Both the position numbers and the translations under genes were made by a program. Shown piece by piece: positions 28,801 through 43,800 of a stretch of DNA of 64,000 nucleotides (position 1 is the first letter of the stretch; each line of letters opens with the position of its first letter). Source of the stretch: Fragum whitleyi (lineage: Eukaryota; Mollusca; Bivalvia; Cardiida; Cardiidae); contig OX411559.1 in the NCBI GenBank assembly GCA_948146395.1, positions 3,706,501-3,770,500 of the forward strand, in the 5' to 3' direction. The notes below the pieces were generated by a model. That model was not told where the DNA came from, made no database searches, and saw only the letters and a list, made by a program, of their open reading frames with translations.

Positions 28801-31800
28801 GTTTGTTAAACACTAAATGCCAAAGCATTCAGAGTAAGAACTTCCCTGCAATCAGGATGAAAGCGTTAGCGAAGCGCTTTCGAAATGTTACCTTGCTGTG
28901 CACGTATATGCACATGCAAAGTGGGGTATCATCTCAAAGCGCTTGTGAAACATTTTAACATCCTGAACGCAGGGCTGGTTAATGTCCAGCAAGCAGAATT
29001 GAGAGGGATAATTCTAAATTGTAAGAACTTATATCCCAAAAGATGTAAATGAAATAGGTTTTGGCCAATGTCTAAGCAAATCTAGAGATACCATAAACTG
29101 AAAATGACTACACCAAAGCTTAGTAAGATCTCTGAAACAGGATACAACAGCTTCTGTATAGTTAAGGGCATTCTATGAGTCATGGCTGGAGAAATGAACA
29201 TGCCATTATTTCTGATGTGCAACTGTAAGTTTTATGAATGTGCACCTCTGAATTTTATGGGTGCAACCAAAATACGTATAGGTCCACATTTTTTCTTTGC
29301 AGATTGTTTGACTTAAAGTGCACTTGTGACCCATATGGTAACCAATACAGTTGATAACAGCGAAAAATTGACAAGGTGAATGATTTAGGAATGGTATTGA
29401 AATCGTGTGAAGAGAGAGTTTTAAATGAAATTTAAGGGAGGTAATCCAATATGGTTTATTTTGTTCAGGATGAACAAATTCTCAATATTCATTACCTCCC
29501 TTTAATAAGATATGCATTTAAGGTCTATAAATAGCTTCCTATTTCTCCAAGAACCAATCAGATGCTTAAAATTTCAATTATGATAATATATAATGGAGAT
29601 ACATTTCAAGCTAAATTTATTTTAATGTTGTGGATCTTATCTTTGTCACTCATTTTGAATGATTCGAGCAAGTGTTTGGAATGAATGAATGGAGCACTGA
29701 GTGAGCAATTTAGAATGGTTTTGATTGAGATGAATGTCAATTTCGGGATGTAACTAACTGTAGCAACCTACCTTATGGTACGATTTGTCACAAGACACTG
29801 CGGCTATGGCATTAGTCAGGGCATTCTGTAAGTCATTGCTCGTGTAATAAACGTTGGCCGTGTTACTATATAGAACTGCAGCTTCTTTATAAAGCGCCTC
29901 CGACTGTTTGGCAATATCCAGGGCCTGTCCGTACAGTCTCAGGGCCTCCCTGTTGTTTCCTTTCTTCAGGGCAGCATTTCCTCGAGATTTGATGACCTCC
30001 AAATCAGCCCTCAATTCTTCAACTAGAATAAAGCGATCACTGTCAATCAAAATATAATTCATCTTATGATTATACAAATATCCATGTGATAACATCCCAT
30101 ATGATATTTTTTATGATATCTGATGGATATTTTTAGAACAATTACATAATGTGGTTATTTTTAGAAACTTGCATCTCTGTTAGAAACATCGACAAAAACA
30201 AGGCAACTAGAGGTTATAAGATAAATATAGTGCATACTTAGTGTATTTTATGAAAAAATATCAAACTCGGCTGTGGGAATTAATAATTGTCTCAGCAGAG
30301 CCTCGACAATTATCAATTCCTCCAACCTTGTTAGATATTATTATTCATACAATACATTAAGTACAAAGTATATATATAACCAAGCAACAAACTGAGGAAT
30401 GTCTTTTGCAACCTTTGTTTTATTTCAGACTGATGAATGAGACTATTTAGTATTAATAATAAGAATATGCTTTAAATAGGGTTATTTGGACTTTTGGCTT
30501 ATTTCATGGTCTGTAGAACTGGCAAAGGTATTTGCATCATCACAATTTAGAGAGGATTGATTGATTGAATGGAGTTTTACACCACTTTCAACATTTTTTC
30601 AGTTATATTGCGGTGGCTGGATCACCTAACAATTGATTCCTGACAATTCTATCACCAGTACAACCATCACATCCTTTCCTAGCATTCAGCTGCTATCTCA
30701 CATAGGTCTACGATTATCAACAAATTAGTGAGAGGCAAATAGTCGGAAAGAATGAGTGCCGCCATCGGGGATCAAACCCGGGACCTCTAGATTGATAGTC
30801 CGACACACTACCAACTTTGCTATGACAGCGGATAAACTTAGAGAGGAAGTGATGCTTGTTTTTTTATCATAAAATTCGGTAATATTCTTAATATCACATA
30901 TAATTCAATCAGTTGGTATTTTTGGCAAAAATGAAATTGAATTTATCTTTTAAACATGTGCATGAATCTTAAAAAAATCTTTAATGACATAAATTTAGAA
31001 TTCCTAGATAAAAGACAGTTCTAATTCAGCATCTTATTTTAAGACATATTTGAAGAATCCTGATTCAGACAATGAATTTTGAAAGTTTTTGACAGCTCAG
31101 CGTGAAACAGTTGTAACTACCAATATAATTATAGGCAGTTACAACTGTTTGACACTGAGACATCGCTTAAGCGTAAAAGAAATGATAGTTTCGGAAACTA
31201 TGTATACATGTCCAAGGGCTAGTTTAATCACATGAAAAAAGCCCATATTTATTATATACTGATTTTTTTTTATTTTTTTATCATCTAGAATTTAGAATTT
31301 TTTTTCATCAAGAATAAAGATGTATACCTGTTTTTCCAGCGTTCTTTAGATGCATATAAACGTTGGTTCCTTGCATGTGAACTAAGTCTATTGGTCGTCT
31401 CCCGTTCTGGTCTCTGATATTACAGTCACATTTATATTTCAGTAAAGTCATGACAATATTTTCCCCAATTGATTGATGAGCCTTGCTTGACAGCACGACA
31501 AGATGGTACCCTGTTTGGCCCTGCTGGTTCTGCGCATTTTTCTGTGTCTCGTTATGTTTGTAACGATTCAAAATACTATCCAGGAGAATCACAGAGTCTG
31601 TGGAAAACAAGATGTGTTCTTAAAATACAAATTGTTCTGAAACAGTAAACTTTGACCTCCATAATTCACCTTGACAAAGTCAGGTGACCTTGACCTTCAA
31701 GGATGAAGATTGATGAGAGGCTTTGAACCAATTAAGGTGGCAATGGATAGTGGCCTCCCGACTCTATAAACAGGAAGAGGGTTTTCATTCATTTTACAGC

Positions 31801-34800
31801 TTTTTCTGCGCATTGTTAAAATAGACTGCGTTTCATAATATTTCCCTAATGGAAATAACATGGAATTATGGTAAAACTTCATAACTAGGCTTCTTTCAAC
31901 AATTGATATAAATTGAATGACTGGATCATTAAATTTAACAATAAAATGCGTTATGAGCGTCATTCAATTTGGAGGGGTCACTGTAAAACAATGAAAAACT
32001 GTCTTATTTGCATGGAAAGGTATGCTGATTTTTTTACAAAATAAAGGAAAAATATGGTTATTAAACATATTGGGAAATAAGAAAAAATCATTGGGTAATT
32101 TCTTTAAAACTAGAAAGCCATGAATGGCTTGAGTCGCTCCACAGGCTTGAAATACTTGTAAAAGCAAATAAATGCTTTGACTAGATTTTTAGATATTTGG
32201 GGTTCTACTGATGTTGAAAATGATTTTCAAAGTTTCAACTATATAACAGATAGAGAAACCAGTAACCCAAAGATCATACCAAAAATGTCGATTGATATCC
32301 ATCAGTTACATTCTGAGAAAATGTTTTTCATAGTTTCCACTATTTAACATATTGAGAATTGACCTCCGCCCATAAAATGTATATTTTTCATCCAATCAAA
32401 ATAATTTTTGGTACACTGATAAAGGGTCACTCAAGGATCATTCCAGTAAAATTTGGTTGATATCTATCACTTACCAACTGAGAAAATGTTTTCAAAGTTT
32501 CCACTATATAACATATAGAGAAATGACCTCCGCCCATAAAATGCATATTTTTCATCCAATCACAATGATTTTTTTGTAGACTGATAAAGGGTCACCCAAG
32601 GATCATTCATGTAAAATTTAATTGGTATCCATTGATTAGAATCTGAGAAAACTCACTTTTTACCTTATTTGGAAATTAGCCACGCCCATTTAATCCATGT
32701 TTTTCATTGGATCAAAATTTCTTGAACAACTTTGAAAGAGGGTCACCAAAGGATCATTCCTGTGAAGTTTGGTTGAAATCCATCCAGTAATTTCTGAGGA
32801 GAAGATTTTTAAAGAAAAGTTTACAACCGGACGGACACACGCACGGACGGACGCACGGACGCACGACGGACACAACGCCATGACAATAGCCCCAGTGGCT
32901 TTCAGCCAGTGGAGCTAAAAATAGGTCATTTTCACCCTGTACATTACATAAATTAGTGTATTTTTAACTTTTGAAGGCACATTGTGCAAATGCAATTACT
33001 CGAAGAGAAATTTTCTTGGCAACAGCCATTGTGTGCATGTATAAAGTCTATGTATGTAATTTTTAGCTATAAGCTGGTACTGAGTTTAAACTAGACCTAA
33101 AAAGATAACAAGAGTTACCCGCGGACAACGTAGCTCGCCCAAACAGCTGCTTGTCACAAACAGCGCTTGACCGCAGACCGAAGTTCAAAGTGGTTTCTTT
33201 CAATGTTAAAGTCCATGATCTAATATATATCTGTTTGAGTAGTAATTAAGAAATATAAAAACTTTTTTGTTTTAATTGCATGTATAAGGTTAGGGTAAAG
33301 TGAAAGCCTACAAGCAGATGAGGTTACCAATGGAATTTCTTTGTATCAAACATGACGTTTTTTTTTTTTAATTTTTTAAGTCCACAAGAGGTCAAGATCA
33401 AGGTAAAATTGTGAAGGACCTTGGTCTCTGTAGAAGCCTATCACCTAGTGAGTATGTGTATGAAGTAATAATGTCCCTGAGTAAAGCATTTAGAAAATAT
33501 AAGCAAGGTTAAATTTTTGGTTAAAGTTTTTCAGTTTAAGTTTTTCCAAGTCCATAAAAGGTCAAGGTCATGGTCAAATTGCCAAGGCCTCTGGTTTCTG
33601 GTGAAACCCTTTCATCTGGTGACTATGTATATGAAGTAATGATGTCCCAAGGTTAAAGCATTCAGAAAATATGAGCAAGGTTAAAGTTTTTGGTAAAAGA
33701 ATTTCTAACTCTAAGTTCATAAAAGGTCAAGGTCAAATTATCAAGGACCTTGATCTCTCACAAAAGCCTATCACCTAATGAGTATGTATATGAAGTAATG
33801 ATGTCCCTAGGTTAAAGCATTCAGAAAATATAAGCAAGGTTCAAGTTTTTGGTTAAAGTTTTCAGTTAAAGTTTTTCTAAGTCCACAAATGGTAAAGGTC
33901 AAGGTCAAATTGTGAAGGACCTTGGTCTCTGGTGAAAGTCTATCACCTGGTGAGTATATATATGAAGGTATGATGCCCCTAGGTTAGAGCATTAAAAAAA
34001 TATATGCAAGGTTAAAGTTTTTGGTTAAAGTTCTTTGGTTAAAGTTTTTCTATGTCCTCAAAGGGTCAAGGTCAAGGTCAAATTGTCAAGGACCTTTGTC
34101 TATGGTGAAAGCCACTCATCTAATGAGTGTGCATATGAAGTAATGATGTCTCTAGTTTAAAGCTTAGAGAAAATATAAGCAAGGTTTAAGTTTTTTAGTT
34201 AAAGTTTTTGGTAAAAGTTTTTGGTTAAAGTTTTTTTGAAAAGGTCAAGGTCACAGTCTAAAGGTCATCTTGACATGGATGTTGGTCTGAAATGAAAGCC
34301 TATGCCCTAATGAGTGTTTCTGTAAAAAATAAAGCCTCTAGGATAAATTTTGATAGAAATAAAAAACTTTAACCTAATGCGGACGCCGACACCGACGCCG
34401 ACATCCGAGGGTTTGACAATAGCTCTTCCGAGACTTTCGTCCCGGGCGAGCTAAAAAATGTTTTGCTGAAAAATAGCCAATACCTCCTAAGGGCCTTGTA
34501 TGAAAACGAGCATGGAAAGGTGCCTTAAAATTTTGATATAATGACTATACAATATTAATCTACAACATATGTGAATAAGAAATAAATTCATTTGGAGGAA
34601 AAAATGACACCATGTGTCCATGGCTACCTTAAGAGTTAGGTAACTGGACAAATGTTAATTAAAGTTATTGGAAAATTTCAAGTTTCAGAGCTTCAGATAG
34701 AGGGGATATTTTGGTTTTCAAATTTATATTTTTCATTATTTCTGACTTAAACCCTATGTTGTGGGTGCTCATTTGAAATATCCAGTAGAGATAATTCAAT

Positions 34801-37800
34801 TGAGTACCCACAACACAGGGTTTCAATTAGTAATAAGGGTTTTAGACTAGCTTTACCCCTCTTATCTGTTTCCCACAATTTGTAGGTTAAGATTTGCAGA
34901 TAGACAGATTTCTTTATTTATATGTATAGGGTTTGATGCTGCTTTCATAATCTTTCAGTAATATAGCAGCAGCTGGAGCAACTAACAAGGGATTCCTGGT
35001 ATTTTTTGCACCAGTTCTACCATCACGAAGTTCCTAGCCCTCAGCTGCTATCAAACAAAGATCTATGATTTTAAACCAATTGAAAGTCAGAAAGAATGAG
35101 TGTCGCCCTTGGGGATAACTAAGACATTTTGAATGAGACCAATGTGATATGATGGCTGCCAAACTGACAGATAGATATCATTAAAAAAACATGTCAATGA
35201 TAAACTTGTGAGAGGGCATTAAAAGAGCAATAGCAGGCAGACATTAATTAATTGAATGGGGCTTTACGCTGCTTTCAACATTTTTTTCAGTTATATCACA
35301 GCAGCTGGATTGCCTAACATTGGATTCCTGGTATTTCTCTCACCAGTACCACTATCACATCCTTTCCAAGCCTCCAGCTGCTATCTCAAAAAGGTCTACG
35401 ATTATCATGGTAAGAGACAAATAGTTGGAAAGAATGAGTGCCTCCGTCATGGACCGAACTGGGACCTCTAGAAAGTTATTATCATGGTGAGAGACAAATA
35501 GTCGGAAAGAATGAGTGCCTCCGTCAGGGACCAAACTGGGACCTCTAGAAAGTTATATTCTTGACAAGAATGTGACACACATCCACACACACCCACTGCC
35601 TCACACTGTGACACACAGACAAAGGTAACTCTAGACTTTTTCAAAAACCCGTAAATCTGGGCACATACCAGTTCTTAGAGAGATTTCTACACCAGCATGT
35701 ACGACAGGCATTCTATATCTGCCGGCAAGTTTGTCCACATCAGCTCCTTGAGCTAGCATCGTCACAGCCATCCTTAGACCCCAAACTTTCAGATCGACCA
35801 ATGAGAGGTTTTGTATAATGCCACTCATGTCTATGCCTGAGAAATCAAAGTCACTGCAAATTTGTTGGAGGTCGCACTCGGGTCCACTGAAATAGAAACA
35901 AGAGGTTTGTAGGATGGATTCAAGTTGCTCTACTGACACTCTTCAAATTGAGTGATTGCTGTTGACAATCAATAACTTAATTGACAGTGGTTTTCTTTCC
36001 TTCTTTGATTGGTACCCTTAAAAGGGAGGGTTATTTTAAGAAACTTGCATTTCTGTTAGAAACATCAGCAAATAGAAGTTATAAGATAAATATAATTCGT
36101 ACTTAGTGTATTGTATGCAAAAAATATCTAACTCGGTTGTGGGAATTGATAATCATCTCGGCAAAGCTTCGACAATTATCAATTCTCCCAAGCTCATTAG
36201 ATAATTCTTTTCATACAAAACACTTAGTGTGCATTATAAAAATATTTGTTGAATAAGCAGCATGTGACTTCCATGCTCAAACAATACCTGTTTCCAGTTA
36301 TAAGCATCCTGATACTATTCCACTTATCATTTGATGCCAAGTTCTGTAAGACTTTTGTCCAAACTTCCTTTTCTTCGTCAATATCTGGGTACTCTAGTAG
36401 CTCAAGAACTGGATCATTGTGAGCTAAAAATAGATACACATAAGTGAATGCCTAAAGCTGTATTTTTGCCAATCTGGGAGCAGAAAGTAAAAATGTAAAG
36501 GGCTTAACCCTTTCCTGTTTTACAAAATTTTGGACTTGTCCAAATTCAAAGGTTTTGCAGACGAAAATTTAAAGTGGATTTAATTTGAAAAATTAACCAA
36601 TAAGAAGGGTAGAAAATAGTGTGGAAAAAGAAGAAATTGCTTGTAAGAAGCAATTTCTTCTATTTTCACAATATTTTCTCAATTACAAAATCTTAAGGAC
36701 GTAAAAACCAGGGATTGAACAGAATCATAGTATATATCTATACATGATATAGACACATTCAATGTTTCTATTCTAAGCTCTCAGTATTGCTTTCATTGTT
36801 CATTATAAAGAAAATTTATTGATCTTTAAAAAAAAAAGCTAAGTGGCGGAAACACAAGTGAAAGTGTGCTCTTTATTTATGAAATTAAAGATAAATCAAT
36901 CTTTTACGAAAAATCAAACAATTACAAAAATTTAAAAGTTTCTGTAAGTATTTTGTCCTCATATCTTTTCATCTGGATACCCTAGTTAATCAAGAAATGG
37001 AAAATTCATTTATCTTGCAGATGTTGAAATTTTGCATTTTCTGTTCAAAATATGACAGAAACACAGGTGTTTGACTGAATGGGGTTTAACGTCACTTTAA
37101 CTTAATTTCAGTCATATTGTAGCAGCTGGAGCACCTAACAATGAATTTCTGGAATTTCTCATATCATTACTACCATTACATCCTTTCCTAGCTTCCAGCT
37201 GCTATCCCACATAGGTCTACGAATATCAACCCATTGGGAGAAGAGAAATAGTCGCGAAACAAGAGCTGTCACTGTAAGATGACAATGCCCCCGACACCGC
37301 TTTGATTTTAAATTATGGCCAATCTATGTTGAAGGTCAAGGTCATCCAGGGGTCAAGGTCACCAAAGTATGTGCCTACAGAAAGGTAATGTACCAAGGAA
37401 TGTTGTGGTAAAGTATGATGCGAATATGTTAAGTAATAAGGAAGTTATGGCCAATGTTAAAGTTTTTGGACGGAATGACGGACGGACAGACAGACGGACA
37501 GACGGACGGACGGACAAGTCAAATTTATGATGCCTCCCTATCGGGGGCATAAAAAATGAATGCCATTATGAATCGAACCAGGGACTTTTTGAATGATAAT
37601 CCAACACACTACCAACAGCACTATGAGGGCAGCTTGAGACAAAGATGAAAGCACAGCCTTTATCTATGAAACAAGAGGACCCCCCTGACCTCATTTTGGG
37701 CCCCATTTGACCCATTTTCTCAATTGGTTGAGTATTTAGGCCAAAAAAAAAAAAATATGTGTGTTTCCTATTGTATGAAAATTTGAAATAGGTAGGTCGA

Positions 37801-40800
37801 TTTTTTTTTTTTTTTTTTATTTTTTTTTCGATGGCCAGTCAGGGAGTTAAATGTGGCTATGTATTTTCATAACACGAATCTGTCTTGTTAGAAAAAAGAA
37901 ATTAAAGGTCAAAAACAAATAAACAAAACATTTGTTTCCTTTGATTATTGTATCCTGGTATAATCAGTTTTCGGTCATGTAGTGGTTTCCAAGTCACAGA
38001 GTATTTAAAATCTCACAGATTGCTTTTAAACTGATTTATAGATATTTATTTCAATGCGACACAAAATAAAATAATGTTAAGTTCAAAACAATTTATAAAA
38101 TTTCAAAACAATTGATTAAACTCACTTTCATTAGACTTACTTTTACATTTTCACATTTGTAAGTGCTATTGTATTATCGAGGGCACCCTAGTTTAACATC
38201 AATCAAAGTGAAAAAATATATATGCTACATGTACTTCAGTTATTCCTTTCCTCAGTTGATTTCTTTTGAAGGGGGTACGGAGCCTACCCTCAAAAATATT
38301 TCTGTTTTCTCTCCTTTCATTTATTGTATTCGTGTGCTTCAGTATCATAGTATGAAGATTAAAATTGAAGCAATAAGACATAAATCATATGATAACAAAT
38401 AATTTGTAATTAAACTTAACTTAATCACATTCTTAATCTGCTAATCAAGTAAACAATTAGGCAAATAGAGAACTTTCAGATTCTGTCAAACTAGAACTTT
38501 GTGCTTAATACAGAGAAATCCGCTTATTAGCAACTCCTATATGTCAGAAGAAAAGTTGCTATTAAGTGGATGTTTCTATTATCCAATAATCGCGTTTCAG
38601 TCAGTATCCCTATCTCAGAAGTGTACGAGTACGTTGTCGGCATTAGAATCAACGCATACATGTATACAAGAGGTGTGCAATTTGCCAGTTCCGATTGATT
38701 GCTTATTTTTGTGTCCCCTTTTATTTGTATGGACATTAAAAACTAGAAAGCCATGAATGGCTTGAGTCGCTCCACAGGCTTGAAATTCTTGTAAAAGCAA
38801 ATAAATGTTTTCACTAGATTTTTAGATATTTGGGGTTCTACTGATGTTGAAAATGATTTTCAAAGTTTCAACTATATAACAGATAGAAATGACCTTTGCT
38901 ATTAAAAGACATATTTTTCATCAAATCAAAATAATTTTTGACTGCATGATAAAGGGTCACCCAAAGATCATACCAAAAATGTTTGATTGATATCCATCAT
39001 TTACATTCTGAGAAAATGTTTTCTCATAGTTTCCACTATTTAACATATTGAGAATTAACCTCCACCCATAAAATGTATATTTTTCATCCAATCAAAATAA
39101 TTTTTGGTACACTGATAAAGGGTCACTCAAGTATCATTCCAGTGAAATTTAATTGATATCCAAAAATCAAATTCTGAGAAAATGATTTTCAAAGTTTCCA
39201 CTATATAACTTATAGAGAAATGACCTCCGCCCATAAAATACATATTTTTCATCCAATCACAATGATTTTTTGTAGACTGATAAAGGGTCACTCAAGGATC
39301 ATTCAAGTGAAATTTGGTTGATATCCATCAGTTAGATTAAGAGAAAATGATTTTCAAAGTTTCCACTATATAACATATAGAGAAATGACCTCCGCCCATA
39401 AAATGCATATTTTCCATCCGATCACAATGATTTTTTGTAGACTGATAAAGGGTCACCCAAGGATAATTCATGTAAAATTCAATTGGTATCCATTGATTAG
39501 AATCTGAGTAAACTCACTTTTTACCATATTTGGAAATAAGCCACGCCCTTTAAATCCATGTTTTTCATTGGATCAAAATTTCTTGAACAACTTTGAAAGA
39601 GGGTCACCTAAGGATCATTCCTGTGAAGTTTGGTTGAAATCCATCCAGTAGTTTCTGAGGAGAAGATTTTTAAAGAAAAGTTTACGACCGGACGCACGCA
39701 CGCACGCACGGACGGATGGACGCAAGACGGACACAACGCCATGACAATAGCCCCAGTGGCTTTCAGCCAGTGGAGCTAAAAAGCAGTTTTGATATTTATT
39801 TACATCTTTACAATCAATCATCCAGAGGACCAACGGCTTTCAAATCTCAAAGTTGCCGATTGGTAAGATCGGTAAGTTCTGACGTGAATAACTGAATATG
39901 GTTTTCGAAAACAAATTAGATCTACCTTTTTAAAGAAGGCCAGCTATATGTGACCGAGGGTCATTTCCCTGATCACGCTTTGGGGAATTTTGGGTTGGGG
40001 AATTTGTCCTTTTATCGCATTGTTTCATAACTCGCTTGGCGTGAGTATTCGTTCAACACAATAATTCGATAAAGTCCAATTTCGTTCTGTATTTCTTTTA
40101 TTCAAGTAGACACTAAGTTTTTGCATATGATATTACAGTAAGACAAGCACTGATAATTTATACTGACAATTTCTTAATTCAAAGTTCTTATTCTTAACCT
40201 AACTCAAAACTCAAACTCAACTGACTAGCAATCAACATTCTTATTATTTAAACCTAAAAGATTATTCTAAACACAACCAATGAAATTGTAAGATATAAAG
40301 ATGATAAATGTTGACCAATGAAAATTTAGACATGATTATCCAATCTACATCAAGAACATCATAGGATGATTTTAATTAATCTTGGACTGACCTGCCTTCA
40401 AAACTTATCAAGATTAACATAAATTTGCATTGATAATAATTCCAGAGCTCAAATAGTTATCATTCTAATAAGATTGGCTGATAGCTCAGCATGCAGTGTA
40501 CAATGTGTTAATAGATAAAATTCTAATCCATGAAACCATATGATAATGATCTAACATCTTTTATGAAGAGAATGCTTAGGCAGGCAATGTGTTTAGATAA
40601 GGTCTAATTTATTAAGCCAAATGATTATGATCAAACTTTATGAAGAAATTGCTTTTGGTGACAAATTTTATAGACTTTCAAATATTTTGACAAATAGTGC
40701 AATATCATGCCAAATGGTGCAACACAAGTTTTCACATTTTATAGCATTGTTACACTTTCCACTGCCTTGAAAAATGATTGTCCTCAATCATACCCTAATT

Positions 40801-43800
40801 AAAAGAAAATACAAAATAACAACACATGATATATGCAAAAATTCAAATAGATCCATTCACACAATTATTTCTTTCACACAGTAATTTCATTCTTTCGTGC
40901 CGGCTTTATCATACATTTCACTCACACAATTATTTCAACAAACAATATTTAGATATGCATATGAGGCAAAGCACTGACTTTCAGTTTCCCATAAATTGAC
41001 TTATATCTGGTTGATAGTTAGTACAAAAAATATAAAGAAACATTGCAGTTGTATGAATATTACAACATTAAAACGCAATTAGAAAGAAAAATGCAATTAT
41101 CAATTTCACTGAATTGATATCCTCATAAAACATATTGTGCAGTTAGTAGACAATTGATAATTCACAAACATAAATAGAAATCAATATTTCGGCAAAAATT
41201 GCCTTTTTCAAGAAAACGAAAAATATTTTAACACTACTACATAATAATTTTAACTGATACAGCCATTTTAAATTTATCTCACAAAGGATATGACGTCAAC
41301 GTCGTTTTTCCACGTTCAGGCGACGTTGACGTTCCCGCGCATAATCAGACGTCAACTAACGTTATGTGGAACTGCGCGTCTTTTACGTTGCAACCCAATG
41401 GCTGTACAGTTTGTAGCCTTTTGATCCATGCTGACTCATGGATTTGGCGCTCTGTCCGGTCTGCGGAGTACATCTTCTTTAAAACCGTAAATCTCACATC
41501 AGAGCTTGAATGCTCGCCCATTTTAAAATGGAGATTTATCTGTTTCTGGCGCTGAAAGCGTACATCCCTCAGATGTTCTTTCATCCTTTCATTCAACTGT
41601 CTCTCTGTCTCTCCCACATATACCACCTTATCACACCGTACACAACTTATTGCATACACCACGTTCCTATCCCTGCAAGAAGTATGTGATGGCACATCGT
41701 ATATTCTATTATGCGTAGTATCCATGACCTGGTTACCTATCACTATATCACACATCGGACAACCAGCGTCACATGTGCTACGACAATTTCGCACTACACT
41801 ATTTGTTTTACCGTGCACCAGGGTGTCACTCAGATTTTTGTCCCGCCTAAATGCCACTATAGGGGGCTCTTTGAAAACTTCCTTCATTTTTTCAGACTCG
41901 TACAACACCCTTGTGTGCTTATTTACTATCTTATGGATATCAGGCAGAAGATGTGAGTACGTCAGAACTAACGGTATGCGTGAACACTCCTTTTTAGTAT
42001 CCCTTCCCTTATTTCCAGCCAATAACACCTCTCTGTCAAGTTTGTCAACTCTCCCCAATGGCGCTTCAATACTCTTCCCACTATACCCTCTCTGCCTAAG
42101 CTTATTCTTAAGAGTTTTTCTTTGTTTTTCATAGTCGGAACTCTTCTCACAAATTCGTTTAAGACGTAGACCAAGACCATAAGCTAATCCTCTTTTTGTT
42201 GACGGTGGGTGACATGAGTTTTGATTGAGATACAATTGTCTGTCTGAAGGCTTCACATAGAGGTCCGTATAAATGTGACCGTTTTCTATTTTAACCAGTG
42301 TATCTAGAAATTCTATCTGCCGATGACTGTACCGTAATTCAACCTTGATATTTTGTCCGGTTTAACAGGAATATTTTCATTATTGTCAGTATTTTTGTTA
42401 TCTTGCTGGTCAGTATTTTCATTGTCATGTCTGTGAGTATTTTCATCATCGTGTCTGTCAGTATTTTCATTGTCATTCAGTATCAGTGCTGTCTCAGTGC
42501 TGGTAGAGGCTGCGGCCACAGATGGATTGTGATCCTGTTCGTGACTATAGATTAAAGTCACGGCTGTCAGATGCTTAGACTTGCTGTCTGAGATCTGACA
42601 GACTTGTGCAGACTCATCTGCACCTAGATCACATTTCTCACTGTCAACCTGTTGGTAAACACGTCGTGAGAGTCCATCAGCAAGGAAAAAAACTATTTAG
42701 ATATCACTTTAAAATCAGAGGAACAGAATTGCCATCCTGAATTTTATTGAGCCAGTGGATCTCATCCAATCAAAATTTCATGAACAATTTTTGAAGAGGA
42801 TCATTCAAGGAACATTCTGGTACTGTCTCATTGAAATTGATCCAAAGGACCAGGAGGAGATATTGTTCCAAAATTTCGGGGTCAAAATAAGCCCCACCCT
42901 GCCACGCCAATATTTGGGGTTCAACCCAAATTTCTTTAACAAATTTAGAAGAGGGTCACCCAAGGAACATTCTGGTAAAGTTTCATTCAAATCCGCAAAA
43001 TGGTTCAGGAGGAGATGTCACTCAAGGATTTCGGGGTCAAAATAAGCCAGGCCCTGCCACGCCCATATTTGGGGGTCAATCCAAATTTCTTGAACAACCT
43101 TAAAAGATGGTCACCCAAGGAACATTGTGGTAGAGTTTAATTGAAATCAGCTAAATGGTTCAGGAGATGTCATTCAAAGATTTCGGGGTCAAAATAAGCA
43201 CTGCCCTGCCACGCCCATATTTTGGGGTCAATCCAAATTTCTTGAACAACTTTAGAAGAGGGTCACCCAAGGAACATTGTGGTAAAGTTTCATTCAAATC
43301 AGCCAAATGGTTCAGGAGGAGATGTCATTGAAAGATTTTGGGGTCAAAATTAGCCTAGCCCTGCAACACCCATATTTGGGGGTCAATCCAAATTTCTTGA
43401 ACAACTTTAGAAGAGGGTCACCTAAGGAACATTCTGGTAGAGTTTCATTGAAATTGGCCCAATGGTTCAGGAGGAGATGTTGTTCAAAGATTTCGGGATC
43501 AAAATAAGCCAGGCCCTACCACGCCCATATTTTGGGGTCAATCCAAAGTTCTTGAGCAACTTTAAAAGAGGGTCACCCAAGAAACATTCTGGCCAAGTTT
43601 TGTCAAAATCCACCCATTGGTTAAGGAGGAGATGTTTAAAGAAAAGTTTACGCACGCACGCACGCACGCACACACGCCCCGCCATGACAATAGCTGGCTG
43701 GCCTTGGGCCAGTGGAGCTAAAAATCATTTAAATTGATGTCTTAAAATAAGTCCTTTACCCATTAATTTGAGGTGAATTTCCTCTTAACAATCATATAAA

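Noticed and set aside
41364..42134. Plus-strand open frames opposite the GIY-YIG ORF
   Set aside because: They are antisense shadows of the well-supported minus-strand Penelope frame.
42755..43737. Several open frames with repeated NPNFLNNFRRGSPKEHSG-type residues
   Set aside because: They follow the 150-bp array of a HINE-like element. The frame stays open because the unit length keeps phase, not because of selection for protein.
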